64,000 nucleotides of DNA from Polyangiaceae bacterium. Lineage in GTDB: Bacteria; Myxococcota_A; Polyangia; Polyangiales; Polyangiaceae. Both the position numbers and the translations under genes were made by a program. This document shows positions 28,730 to 38,317 of this stretch, piece by piece (the first letter of the stretch is position 1; the number at the start of each line of letters is the position of its first letter). The stretch lies in NCBI GenBank assembly GCA_041389725.1, contig JAWKRG010000008.1:248001-312000 (forward strand). Reading direction: 5' to 3'. A model generated the notes under the pieces. The model made no database searches. It saw only the letters and a list, made by a program, of their open reading frames with translations, and was not told the origin of the DNA.

Positions 28730-30286
28730 CTACACGTCTGGCAGGGGCTGGTGCACACACGCCGATTCGGCGGCGGCGCGGATGATGTCCTGAGTGCGGT
28801 CGTAGAGCGTGCGCGCCTGGTCGCGGCTGCTCTCCACTGCGGTCAACCCGAAGCGCCCGCGGTCGCCGATGGCGCTCATCATGTGAAAGACGACGCCTGT
28901 TTGCTTCACGGGGTCGTAGTGCAAGCGGTGACGTACCGCAATATCGAACAAGTCGTCGACGGTGAGCGAGCGGTAGGCTACGGCCGACAGCGCGTCGCTG
29001 GCGACGTAGTGCTTTTCGGCGCCAGCTTCCGTCAGGAAGCGTGCGCTCGCGGCATCGTAGCTGCCGTTGGTCAGGAACTGGAGCGTGAGGTACGGGTGCG
29101 TCGTGCCGCCCTTTCGCAGGTTGAGCTCGATGGCGTAGGGCTCGAAAGTGCCGTCTTGTTCCGCGCAGACGAAGTCGATGGCAAAGCGACCGAGGACTCC
29201 GGCTTCGATCAGCTTGGGTCCAACCTTGGCGGCTTCCTCGGCGATGGGCCGGGCATAGGTCGGCGCAGCGGGAAAGACGCAGCCCTCGTACTTCTGACCT
29301 TCGCTGCCGCCCAGGAGCTGATCGTGGGTCGAGAGCAGCTCGACTCGGCCCAGGGGCGTGACACGCATTTGCACGCTCGGGCTCTCGATGCGGGTGCCGA
29401 GCACGCGCTCCTCGACGATGCCGCGCCCGGCGGCGAGTTTTTCCAGGAACTGGGGCACGCTCAGGTGTTTCGCTTCCAGTTTCATCGCGGTCAAGCGCGG
29501 CCGGATGGCATCCGCCTCCGCGGCGACGTCTTGCAGGTCGACCACGGCGTTGCCTTCCCCGCTGACGCCGTCGTCGTGCTTGACCATGGCTTGGCGGATC
29601 TGCGGGCGCATACGCTTGAGCTCCACCAATGCCCTGAGCACGTCGGCCTCGCTGTCGAGGTCCTCGAAGCCTGCGGGCAATGACAGTCCTGACTCTCGGA
29701 ACAGTTTGCGCGCGCCGCTCTTCGTGCCGAGAGGCAGCGTCTTGGGATCTGCCGCGTACATCGGGATGCCGAGACGCAGGGCCAAGTCGCGCTCGTATCG
29801 CGTGGTGTTGAAGGGCACCAAGTGTGCGCGGCTGGGCTCGGGGATCAGCCCGCGGATCTGCGCCAGTAGTCGCGGGCGTTGTAGTAGCTTCAGGCTGAGG
29901 GGCTGCGGTGCGCCGTCGCAGGGAGCGACCAGGTGAAGCCGCCTGCGCGCGTGGCTCACCACTACGCCCGGCAGCAGCCCCAGGTAGTAGTCGACGATGT
30001 TCGGCTGGATGGGCGCGGAGGTCACGTAGATCAAGCGAGCGCTCGGCTGGCGCAGCAGCAGCAGCAGGAACAAGAAGCGCTCCTCGTAGGCCTGCAGCAG
30101 CGAGCCCTCCAGGGCGGCGAAATCCACGGTCAGGGACGGCACGACCACGATGGTCTGCTCGCCGTCGTCGTCCAGGCTCTCGATCGCCTTCCACAGCGGG
30201 ACCAAGCGCTGCTGCAGGGTCTCGAAGCGAGCTTGAAGCTCCGCCTCGCTGCCGGGCAAGCGTGGGTCGGCCAGTTGCAGGCTCAT
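28730..30286 (-). CDS. PGM1-like ATP-grasp peptide ligase
   Basis: 518 aa. An N-terminal alpha/beta part (TIVVVPSLTVDFA, RLIYVTSAPIQPNIVDYY) precedes an ATP-grasp fold with KSGARKLFRESGLSLPAGF, a K-H-D-D-G-V-S-G-E-G-N glycine loop, and E-L-N-L-R-K-G-G-T-T-H-P near the metal site. This matches the peptide ligase PGM1 group, which joins a carboxylate to an amine with ATP through an acyl-phosphate. No peptide precursor gene is seen. The stop of the upstream kinase overlaps its start as ATGA, so the two are co-translated. The substrate is unknown and may be a small amino-acid conjugate. Confidence 0.8.
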   Translation of the reverse strand: MSLQLADPRLPGSEAELQARFETLQQRLVPLWKAIESLDDDGEQTIVVVPSLTVDFAALEGSLLQAYEERFLFLLLLLRQPSARLIYVTSAPIQPNIVDYYLGLLPGVVVSHARRRLHLVAPCDGAPQPLSLKLLQRPRLLAQIRGLIPEPSRAHLVPFNTTRYERDLALRLGIPMYAADPKTLPLGTKSGARKLFRESGLSLPAGFEDLDSEADVLRALVELKRMRPQIRQAMVKHDDGVSGEGNAVVDLQDVAAEADAIRPRLTAMKLEAKHLSVPQFLEKLAAGRGIVEERVLGTRIESPSVQMRVTPLGRVELLSTHDQLLGGSEGQKYEGCVFPAAPTYARPIAEEAAKVGPKLIEAGVLGRFAIDFVCAEQDGTFEPYAIELNLRKGGTTHPYLTLQFLTNGSYDAASARFLTEAGAEKHYVASDALSAVAYRSLTVDDLFDIAVRHRLHYDPVKQTGVVFHMMSAIGDRGRFGLTAVESSRDQARTLYDRTQDIIRAAAESACVHQPLPDV

Positions 30287-30993
30287 GAGCGGGTCGCCCT
30301 TTCCCAGAGTCGCAGGCCTCCAAGTAGGCCCTCGGCGTTGTCGAATACGCGAATGCCTTGGGGCAGGGGCAGTGTGAGATGACGAACGTTCCCTCCACCG
30401 AGGTGAAGGGTGTCGTAGTTGAAGATGGGGGCGAGTTGCTCGAAGGTCTCGATCACGCGCGTGCTCCAGGCCTCGGCTCCGATGTCTTTGAGCACCGCGT
30501 CGCTGATGCGCTCCTCGTAAGTGTTGCCGTCACCGAAAGGATGATGGCCGAGCTCCAGATTGGGGAACAGCGTGCCTTCGGTGAAGAGCGCCGCGCCCAT
30601 GCCGGTGCCCAAGGTCAGCACCATCTCCGCGCCCTGGCCAGCGATGACGCCGTAGCCTTGCAGATCCGCATCGTTGATCACGAGGGTAGGGCACTCGAGG
30701 GCTGCCTCGACGCTGCGCTGCAAGTCGTGCCCCGCCCACTGTTCCGTGCCGAGATTGGGTGCGTTCTTCACCACGCCGTGGAGCACCACCCCTGGAAACC
30801 CGATCGCGATGCGATCGTAGGGCGCGTGTTTCACTGCCTCGTCGCGGAGTCGCTCGAGCACCACCTGCGGAGTCGACGGGGAGGGCGTCGACACACGGCT
30901 GTGCTCGGTCAAGCGGGTGCCGTCCGGGCCAAGGACCAACATCTTGATGCCAATGCCGCCGATATCCACGGCCAGGGTGCGCGCTTCTGCCAT
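30283..30993 (-). CDS. ROK-family sugar kinase (polyphosphate-glucokinase-like)
   Basis: 236 aa from ATG at 30993; ATG at 31005 is also possible and the frame is open to 31047. The actin-like ATPase fold shows LAVDIGGIGIKMLVLG (phosphate 1), IAIGFPGVV, VINDADLQGYG with the catalytic Asp, LTLGTGMGAALF (phosphate 2), and LELGHHPFG in place of the zinc-binding ROK cassette. The short length and the lack of the ROK CxCGxxGC zinc site fit the polyphosphate glucokinase (PPGK) branch, which can use polyphosphate to phosphorylate glucose. Coupling to an ATP-grasp ligase is unusual for glucose metabolism, so the substrate may differ. Confidence 0.8.
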   Translation of the reverse strand: MAEARTLAVDIGGIGIKMLVLGPDGTRLTEHSRVSTPSPSTPQVVLERLRDEAVKHAPYDRIAIGFPGVVLHGVVKNAPNLGTEQWAGHDLQRSVEAALECPTLVINDADLQGYGVIAGQGAEMVLTLGTGMGAALFTEGTLFPNLELGHHPFGDGNTYEERISDAVLKDIGAEAWSTRVIETFEQLAPIFNYDTLHLGGGNVRHLTLPLPQGIRVFDNAEGLLGGLRLWERATRS

Positions 30994-31098
30994 GCGCCCC
31001 AGCATAGATCGAACGCATGGCGGATACGCACCACGGATTGCCGGCACAGCTCGTTCCGCTGTCGAGCCTTGGGCGCTGGGCGGCCCGAGATCGCGGTC

Positions 31099-31782
31099 TC
31101 AGTCCGGGCTGAGCCGCGCCTCGATCACGCCCGAATGACGCGATCGAAGGATCGCGCGCGTGATCGTCGCGATCTCGTTCACCAACTGCGTGAGCGCTGC
31201 CGGATGCGGGCGCAACGCCTCCGAGCCTAGGATTCCCATCGTGGCATCTGCGACGAGGCAAAGCGTGCGAAACAGTTCCCGGTCGTCTGCCGAGGGAAGA
31301 TAGGGCTTCACGGACTTCGCCATCAGCTCGGCAAAGCGGTCCCTTTCCAGAGTGACGATTTCCAGCAAGCCGAGCCTGCCGATGCCGAGTACCTCTGCTC
31401 GCAAGCGACGTGGCCGCGAAAAGTAGGTGCGGACGACGATCTCCGAGAACGCGTCGACGTGACCGTCGAGAGTCGGTTCCTTCAGCGACTCGAGCTGATT
31501 GGAGAGCTCCGTGAAGTTGCGCTGAGTGATCTTCCCGACGAGGAGCCCGAGCACGGAGTCCTTGTTGACGAAGTACTCGTAGAAAGATCCGCTCGCCACG
31601 CCGGCGCGCTCGCTCAGCGCCTCGATGGTGATGTCGTCGAGGCTCTCGCCCAGGCTGAGGCGCTCCTCCAAGGCTTGCACCATCGCATCCACGGTGGCCT
31701 GGGATCGCGATTGTCGCGGCGTCCGACGCAAGAAGCGCCAGAAGGCACGCCCGACGGAGCCAAGAGGGTTGCGCGAGGACAC
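31099..31782 (-). CDS. TetR-family transcriptional regulator
   Basis: 227 aa from GTG. The N-terminal HTH fits TetR: QATVDAMVQALEERL, then IEALSERAGVASGSFYEYFVNKDSVLGLLV, with the usual recognition helix G-S-F-Y-E-Y-F. A 40-residue Arg-rich leader precedes it. The C-terminal ligand and dimer domain is helical and family-specific. It lies upstream of the kinase-ligase pair on the same strand, with a 105-base gap, and may control them. No operator was identified. Confidence 0.85.
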   Translation of the reverse strand: MSSRNPLGSVGRAFWRFLRRTPRQSRSQATVDAMVQALEERLSLGESLDDITIEALSERAGVASGSFYEYFVNKDSVLGLLVGKITQRNFTELSNQLESLKEPTLDGHVDAFSEIVVRTYFSRPRRLRAEVLGIGRLGLLEIVTLERDRFAELMAKSVKPYLPSADDRELFRTLCLVADATMGILGSEALRPHPAALTQLVNEIATITRAILRSRHSGVIEARLSPD

Positions 31783-31949
31783 GCCTCACTGTGACACGGT
31801 GGCCGCCGGTTGGGCGAGGTCGCGGAGCCGGGTCGAGTCGGCCCGAAGCGAGCGCACGGCACCGCGCTGGGCGGCCAGCATGGACCGCTGGCGTGGGCGG
31901 AACGCACGCCCAGATTGCCGGCGCCGCGCCGCGGCGCTACCGTCGCGCC

Positions 31950-33566
31950 GTGAAACGTGGGCTCTGGTGCGTAGTCTTGCTCGCCGCGTGCGACCACGGT
32001 GCGCCCTCGTCCCAGAGCACCCAGCCGGCGCTCGCCCCGGCCGCAGCTGCTCCAGCCGGTCCTGCGCCCGTGGCCGAACCGGTGGCGCCCAGCTGTCGCG
32101 AGCGCATCGCGGCCGTGCGTCGTTCCGGCCAGGCCTTTGCAGCGGGACCTGAGCGTGCAGAGGTCTTGGCGCGCGCCAAGGCCGAGCCCGTGGTGTTCGT
32201 GAAGCGTCCGCAGCAAGCGACGGATGTCGGCGGCGAAGTCGAGAGCTATCGTCGTCAGTTGGCGCAAAGCCCTGCGCCCGGCTACACGCTGACGTTGCTC
32301 TACAAGTTCCTGCGCAATCGCCCCGAAGTTGCGCGCGCACTGCTGCTCCGCGAAGGCTACCTGTACTCGGAGGTCCCGTCCCTGGCGGCGGCGATGGTCG
32401 ACTTGGTGGAGCCCCAACACCTGTACGACGCCCCCGACCTCGTGATCGAGCGCGGTAGCGCGCACCTGCGGGCGCAACGCAAAGGCAATCACTACGAGTA
32501 CCTCGACGGGCCGGAAACGGGAGCTCGCGCTCGCGTGTTGCTCTACGATCGGGTCTGGCCGGCCGGCGAGGATCCAGGGCCACCGCTCGTCGTCGACGTT
32601 CGTACCGCCAAACACGAGCTCGGCTTTTCCCGTCTGGAGTTGCAGGCGGCTACGGCGAAAGAGCTGGTGGCCCGTGCGCGCTACGGGCGTGATTGGGTCC
32701 CGACGCTGTTTCGGATCAACGGCGCGAGCCTGGACCGCGCGTGCGAAGACGTGCCCGCCGACGCAGCCGAACGAGTCGCCCAGGCGCGGGAGTTCGAGAA
32801 GCGACGCGCGGCCGTCCTGGCCAAAAAGCAGGGCGCCATCCTGGCCATGGTGCGCGAAGCGCTGCCCTTCGACGAACCCCGCACCGAGGAAGGGCAGCAG
32901 GACGGCAACCTGCGGCCAGCCTGGCGCTGGGCCTACACCCACGGCTGGGACATGTACCGCTTCAATGACGACAACTACCTCGTCTTCGACGCCAGCGGTC
33001 GCCCCAAGGTGCCGCAGGTCTGCATCGACTTCGTGACGGACACCCTGGAACGGGCAAGTGGCACGTGGTGGAGTGGTCGCGATGCGAAGGAACGCGGACG
33101 CAGTGTCGGCGGCATCGATTTCGACAGTGTCGGCATCGAGAACCGCCGCAGCGTGGACGTGTTCATCCAGTTTGCCAAGCGTACGCCCGAGTGGTTCGAC
33201 GTGTACGAACTCGACCCGGAAGAACGCGTGCGCTTCCTCAGCCGTCCGGAGTTCTTCGCACACTTGGCGCAGCACGCGGACCGCTACCAGGCCGGGGACG
33301 TGGTCGCCATCTTCGGTCCGCGTAGCGACGGCGAGAACCACTGGCATTCGTTCTTCATCTACGACTCGGATCCGGTCACTGGCATGCCCCTGGTTCTTGC
33401 CAGCAACGCCGGGCGCCCGCGCATTCGGACCTGGGAGGCCGAAATGCGATCGGCGCCTTTGCGCAGCATCAAGGCGCGCATTCGCTTTCGGCAGGATTGG
33501 CTGGAGCGCGCGCTGGGCTCCGCTGCGGCCCCGACGCCACCGCCGCTGATTTCGGCGCCGATCTAG
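31950..33566 (+). CDS. Large lipoprotein of unknown function
   Basis: 538 aa when started at GTG 31950, which gives a short signal peptide with lipobox LLAACDHG; the frame is open to 31791. A Pro/Ala linker is followed by a globular region of about 470 residues containing RNRPEVARALLLREGYLYSE, DLVIERGSAHLRAQRKG, QVCIDFVTDTLERASGTWW, and ENHWHSFFIYDSDPVTGMP. The Cys-containing VCIDF and the later NHWHSFFIYD block look like the parts of an NlpC/P60 or CHAP-like fold, with possible Cys and His catalytic residues. That is a weak suggestion. It is divergent from the TetR gene. Confidence 0.7.
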   Translation: MKRGLWCVVLLAACDHGAPSSQSTQPALAPAAAAPAGPAPVAEPVAPSCRERIAAVRRSGQAFAAGPERAEVLARAKAEPVVFVKRPQQATDVGGEVESYRRQLAQSPAPGYTLTLLYKFLRNRPEVARALLLREGYLYSEVPSLAAAMVDLVEPQHLYDAPDLVIERGSAHLRAQRKGNHYEYLDGPETGARARVLLYDRVWPAGEDPGPPLVVDVRTAKHELGFSRLELQAATAKELVARARYGRDWVPTLFRINGASLDRACEDVPADAAERVAQAREFEKRRAAVLAKKQGAILAMVREALPFDEPRTEEGQQDGNLRPAWRWAYTHGWDMYRFNDDNYLVFDASGRPKVPQVCIDFVTDTLERASGTWWSGRDAKERGRSVGGIDFDSVGIENRRSVDVFIQFAKRTPEWFDVYELDPEERVRFLSRPEFFAHLAQHADRYQAGDVVAIFGPRSDGENHWHSFFIYDSDPVTGMPLVLASNAGRPRIRTWEAEMRSAPLRSIKARIRFRQDWLERALGSAAAPTPPPLISAPI

Positions 33567-33737
33567 GCGGCCCAGGGGCTGTGCCCGCCGACCATGCTCG
33601 TCCCGCCGGGATGCGCGGCAGGCGCCCACGCCCTGGCGCGCCTGCTCAAACGCTTGTGTCTTTGCGGGATCGCGTTTCCGGCTAAGCTGTGCGCCCCTCG
33701 GGCGTCTGGCGTCCCGAGCCCCGCTCGGAGGTTCGTT

Positions 33738-35051
33738 TTGGAAAAAGAGCGCATTCGCTTTCCCGTACGCATTGGTCTCTTGGGTTGCGGCACCGTCGGC
33801 GGCGGCGTGCTGCGCCTGATCCGCGACAACGCAGAGTATCTGGCCTCCCGCGTCGGCGCTCCCCTGGAAGTTCGCCACGTCTTGGTTCGCGACGCGGAAA
33901 AGGATCGAGTGCCGGAGTGCGATCGCGAATGGATCACGACGGATCCGGAAGTCGTGCTGGGCTCGGACGTGGACGTGCTGGTGGAGGTCATGGGGGGCGC
34001 CGAGCCCGCGAAAGCCTACGTGGAGCGAGCCATCGCGGACGGCAAAGGAGTCGTGACCGCAAACAAGTATCTACTCGCCACCGCAGGGCCAGCCTTGGTG
34101 CAAGCCGCGATTGCCGCTGGGGTCGACCTCGCCTTCGAGGCCTCCGTCGGCGGCGGCATTCCGCTGATCCGCACCCTGCGGGAGGCGTTGACGAGCGACT
34201 GGGTGGAGAGCGTGCACGCCATTCTCAACGGCACCTGCAACTACATCCTCACTCGCATGCGCGCGGACGGCGTCAGCTTCGACGCGGCGCTCGCTGAGGC
34301 ACAAGCCAAGGGCTACGCCGAAGCAGACCCCACCCTGGACGTCGATGGCCATGACGCTGCACAGAAGCTCGTCGTGCTCAGCATGCTGGCGTTTGGTGCA
34401 CGAGTGGACGAAAAGGCGCTTTCCGTCGAAGGTATTCGCGCCATCGACCAGATCGATTTTCGCTTCGCGGATCGCTTCGGCTACACCATCAAGCACCTGG
34501 CGATCGGTCGCGACTGGGGCGAGCACATCGAGCTGCGCGTTCACCCCACGCTGATCCCCAAGGGAAGCGTGCTGTCCACGGTGGACGGCGTACTCAACGG
34601 CGCCTTCATCGTCGGACGCGCCCTCGGGCCCTGCTTGCTCGTCGGTCGGGGCGCGGGCGACATGCCCACGGCCGTGAGCGTCGTTGCGGATGTCGTCGAC
34701 GTGGCGCGCTCGAAGATCGAAGGCGAGCCTGGGCTATTCACGCGCGGGATCCAGCTCAAGGAGCGCCCCTTGCTTCCCATGGCGAAGGTCCGCTCGCGCT
34801 ATTACTTGCGCTTCGACGTGGACGACAGCCCGGGCGTGCTCGGGTGCATCGCCACGGTGCTGGGTGAACGCGGCGTGAGCATCGAACAGATGGTGCAAGA
34901 AGGACGCGACGACGGGGACAGCAGCGCGGTGCCCGTGCTGATCATCACTCACGATTGCCTGGAAGGGGGCGTGCAGCAGGCACTAGAGGACATCGGTCGC
35001 GAGAAGTTCATGCGTGCCAAGCCGCGGTTGATACGAGTGGAGGTCGTCTGA
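33738..35051 (+). CDS. hom: Homoserine dehydrogenase
   Basis: 437 aa from TTG at 33738, chosen because GGAGG lies eight bases upstream; the open frame begins at 33594. It reduces aspartate semialdehyde to homoserine with NAD(P)H for threonine and methionine synthesis. Features are the Rossmann loop IGLLGCGTVGGGV, VTANKYLLA, AFEASVGGGIPLIRTL, NGTCNYILTRM, and AEADPTLDVDGHDAAQKL. A C-terminal ACT domain (YYLRFDVDDSPGVLGCIATVL) probably gives feedback control. murI follows with no gap. Confidence 0.95.
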   Translation: MEKERIRFPVRIGLLGCGTVGGGVLRLIRDNAEYLASRVGAPLEVRHVLVRDAEKDRVPECDREWITTDPEVVLGSDVDVLVEVMGGAEPAKAYVERAIADGKGVVTANKYLLATAGPALVQAAIAAGVDLAFEASVGGGIPLIRTLREALTSDWVESVHAILNGTCNYILTRMRADGVSFDAALAEAQAKGYAEADPTLDVDGHDAAQKLVVLSMLAFGARVDEKALSVEGIRAIDQIDFRFADRFGYTIKHLAIGRDWGEHIELRVHPTLIPKGSVLSTVDGVLNGAFIVGRALGPCLLVGRGAGDMPTAVSVVADVVDVARSKIEGEPGLFTRGIQLKERPLLPMAKVRSRYYLRFDVDDSPGVLGCIATVLGERGVSIEQMVQEGRDDGDSSAVPVLIITHDCLEGGVQQALEDIGREKFMRAKPRLIRVEVV

Positions 35052-35903
35052 GTGCCCCTCGACCCGAACCTGCCCTTGGGGGTATTCGACTCCGGCCTCG
35101 GTGGTCTGACGGTCGTGCATGCGCTCGGTAGCGCGTTGCCGCGCGAAAGCATCATCTACCTAGGGGACACCGCTCGGGTGCCCTACGGCACACGCTCTGC
35201 GGAGACCGTGATCCGCTACGCCAAGAGTTGCGCGGCGGTACTCGTGCGCCGAGGTATCAAGGCACTGGTGGTGGCGTGCAATACGGCGAGCGCGGTCAGC
35301 ATCGACGCACTCCGCGCCGAGCTCGACTTGCCCGTCATCGGTGTCGTGGAGCCTGGTGCCGCCGCCGCCGTGGCGGCCGCCGCCGAGGTCGAACGTCAGG
35401 GTAGGGATGCCGTGAAGATCGGCGTGCTCGGCACGGCGGGGACGGTTCGCTCGGGAGCCTATCCACGCGCCGTGGCCAAGCGCTCGACTCGCTTGGAGGT
35501 GTTGGCCATGCCCGCGCCCTTGCTGGTGCCTCTGGTGGAAGAGGGGTGGTTGGAAGGGGACGTCCCCGAGCTGGCGGTGGCCCGCTACGTGACGCCCCTC
35601 ATCGAGCAGGGCGTCGGCGTGCTCGTGCTGGGCTGTACGCACTATCCGCTGCTTCGTCCCGTGATCGAGCGCGTGGCGGAGCGCATCGCGGGCCGCCCGA
35701 TCCCGGTGGTGGACAGCGCAGAGGCCACTGCAGCGGCGGTAGGCGAGGCCATCGCGGAGCAACGTTTGCCTCCCACCGAGCGTCGAGCCCCGCGAGGTCT
35801 CGAACTGTTGGTGACGGACTTGCCAGCGAGCTTCGAAGCTGTTGCGTCGCGCTTTCTGGCTGAAGCGTTGCCGCCGGCGACCCAGATCGATCTCGCGGGC
35901 TGA
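35052..35903 (+). CDS. murI: Glutamate racemase
   Basis: 283 aa from a GTG placed directly after the homoserine dehydrogenase stop. It makes D-glutamate for peptidoglycan. Both catalytic cysteines are present, in VVACNTASA and VLGCTHYPLL, together with the opening GVFDSGLGGLTV and YLGDTARVPYG. The length is usual for the family. The tight junction suggests one transcript with hom. It is convergent with pyrB four bases later. Confidence 0.95.
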   Translation: MPLDPNLPLGVFDSGLGGLTVVHALGSALPRESIIYLGDTARVPYGTRSAETVIRYAKSCAAVLVRRGIKALVVACNTASAVSIDALRAELDLPVIGVVEPGAAAAVAAAAEVERQGRDAVKIGVLGTAGTVRSGAYPRAVAKRSTRLEVLAMPAPLLVPLVEEGWLEGDVPELAVARYVTPLIEQGVGVLVLGCTHYPLLRPVIERVAERIAGRPIPVVDSAEATAAAVGEAIAEQRLPPTERRAPRGLELLVTDLPASFEAVASRFLAEALPPATQIDLAG

Positions 35904-35907
35904 GCTG

Positions 35908-36848
<941 letters not shown>

Positions 36849-36852
<4 letters not shown>

Positions 36853-37400
36853 GGGGGGCTCGATCGTGTCAGGGGTCGTGCCTCGCCGTCGAGCAGGGCC
36901 AGCAGTTTGCCTTCCTGCTCGCTCACCTCGACGCGCGCATCGGGGGCGAGCGAGACCTGGAGTACGACGTAGTTGGGTTGGATGGGCAATTCGCGGCCGC
37001 CCCGATCGACGAGAGCAGCAAGCTCGATGCGGCGGGGGCGGCCATAGTCCATCAGCGCATCGATCGCGGCTCGCACCGTGCGTCCCGTGTGCACGACGTC
37101 GTCGCACAGCACCACTACCTTGTCCTTCAGGGAGCCAGGCACGCTGCTCGGACCGATCTTGGGATTGGCCAGAGCCGTCGCGGAATCATCGCGATAGAGC
37201 GTGATGTCCACGGTGCCGCGAGGCACTTGCACGGACTCCAAGCGCGCGAACCAGTGAGCCAGGCGAGCGGCGATCGGCTCACCGCCTCGGCGGATGCCGA
37301 TCAGTACGACGTCCTCCAGCCCTTGGCTATTTTCGATGATCTGTCCGGCGACGCGGCGCAACCCGCGCTCGACCGCTTCGGCATCGAGAATGACCTGCAC
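36849..37400 (-). CDS. pyrR: PyrR bifunctional regulator / uracil phosphoribosyltransferase
   Basis: 183 aa. The type-I phosphoribosyltransferase loop [20 protein letters not shown] is intact, as are [14 protein letters not shown] and YRDD. In Bacillus PyrR binds pyr mRNA to cause attenuation and also makes UMP from uracil and PRPP. Here the 86 bases upstream do not show a clear anti-terminator and terminator pair, so regulation by attenuation at this point is uncertain. It is coupled to pyrB by ATGA. Confidence 0.92.
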
Positions 37401-37486
37401 GGCGTAGCCTCTAGCATGGCGCCCCCCGGATCAAAACCACCCAGCTGTGCCTAGTCGAGTCTAGCTGCTGACGCACGATTCTGTTG

Positions 37487-38296
37487 CTAGTTCAGCAGGT
37501 TGCCGTCGGGGCCGGGCTTGTCGTCGTCGTCGTCCTTGCCGCCGTGGATGACCGAGAGTCCCGACTTTTCGACCCGGCGCCGTCGCGAATGGCGCTCCCG
37601 TGCGGCTTCCCGCTCCAGCCTCGCGAGGCGCAAAGACAGCCATGCCCGGCGTGCGGGGGAAGGCGTGCCGCCTCCGAACAGGTAGCCCGCGATCATGCCG
37701 CCGAAAGGCGACAGCAGGCCACACATGGGGCGTTCGAGGGTGATGACGTAGAGCACCGACATACCCACCACGAACAGGATCAGGCCGCGCGAAGTCACCG
37801 GCAAGATGAAGAACAAGCGCACCGTCTGACCTCGAAAAGTCAGCGCCCAGGCGATGGCAATGGCCTCGATGGCAGGCACCGCGCTGAGCCAGTACTCACC
37901 CACCAAGCGCGCGCCGAGGGTCGGGCCGAGGGCCAGTTCCAGCAGGCTCTGGAACACGTAGGCGAACACGCTGGAGATGCCGAGGAACCACAGGGTTCGC
38001 TTACCGCCCCAGCGTTCCTCCAACGTTGGCGTGAGGAAGTACAGGCCGAACAGGACCATCACGATGCCGCCGACCGTCGGAGCGTGCAGGAGCGGCGCGG
38101 TGAACAAGCGCCAGATCTGCCCTTCCAAGATGCGCTGGGTGCTGCCCGCAAACAGCAGGAACGTCTCCTGAGGCACGTTCGCCCAGTTGAGGGCGAGGGC
38201 GAAAGAGAGCCAGATGCTGAACAGCGCCAGCATCAAGCCCTTCAGCGCTCGCCCGGGCTTGGGCAGTACGAATTGTGAAGACTCGCCGTAGCTCAC
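37487..38296 (-). CDS. Rhomboid-fold membrane protein lacking the catalytic residues
   Basis: 269 aa with six predicted helices and a charged Arg/Asp-rich tail. The layout fits rhomboids: the L1 loop EGQIWRLFTAPLLHA, the helix pair LFGLYFLTPTLEERWG, then EYWLSAVPAIEAIAIAW where active rhomboids have G-x-S-G, and SPFGGMIAGYLFG where they have H-x-x-G-x-x-x-G. The His is replaced by Pro (or Ser), and the Ser is not in a G-x-S-G setting. It is probably a pseudo-protease that binds membrane proteins. It lies upstream of pyrR, with 86 bases between. Confidence 0.75.
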   Translation of the reverse strand: MSYGESSQFVLPKPGRALKGLMLALFSIWLSFALALNWANVPQETFLLFAGSTQRILEGQIWRLFTAPLLHAPTVGGIVMVLFGLYFLTPTLEERWGGKRTLWFLGISSVFAYVFQSLLELALGPTLGARLVGEYWLSAVPAIEAIAIAWALTFRGQTVRLFFILPVTSRGLILFVVGMSVLYVITLERPMCGLLSPFGGMIAGYLFGGGTPSPARRAWLSLRLARLEREAARERHSRRRRVEKSGLSVIHGGKDDDDDKPGPDGNLLN

Positions 38297-38317
38297 GCGC
38301 CCCGTCCCGGTATCCGA

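Noticed and set aside
31614..33878. 754-residue minus-strand frame over the TetR and lipoprotein region
   Set aside because: It conflicts with two better-supported genes, has no domain, and begins and ends inside other genes.
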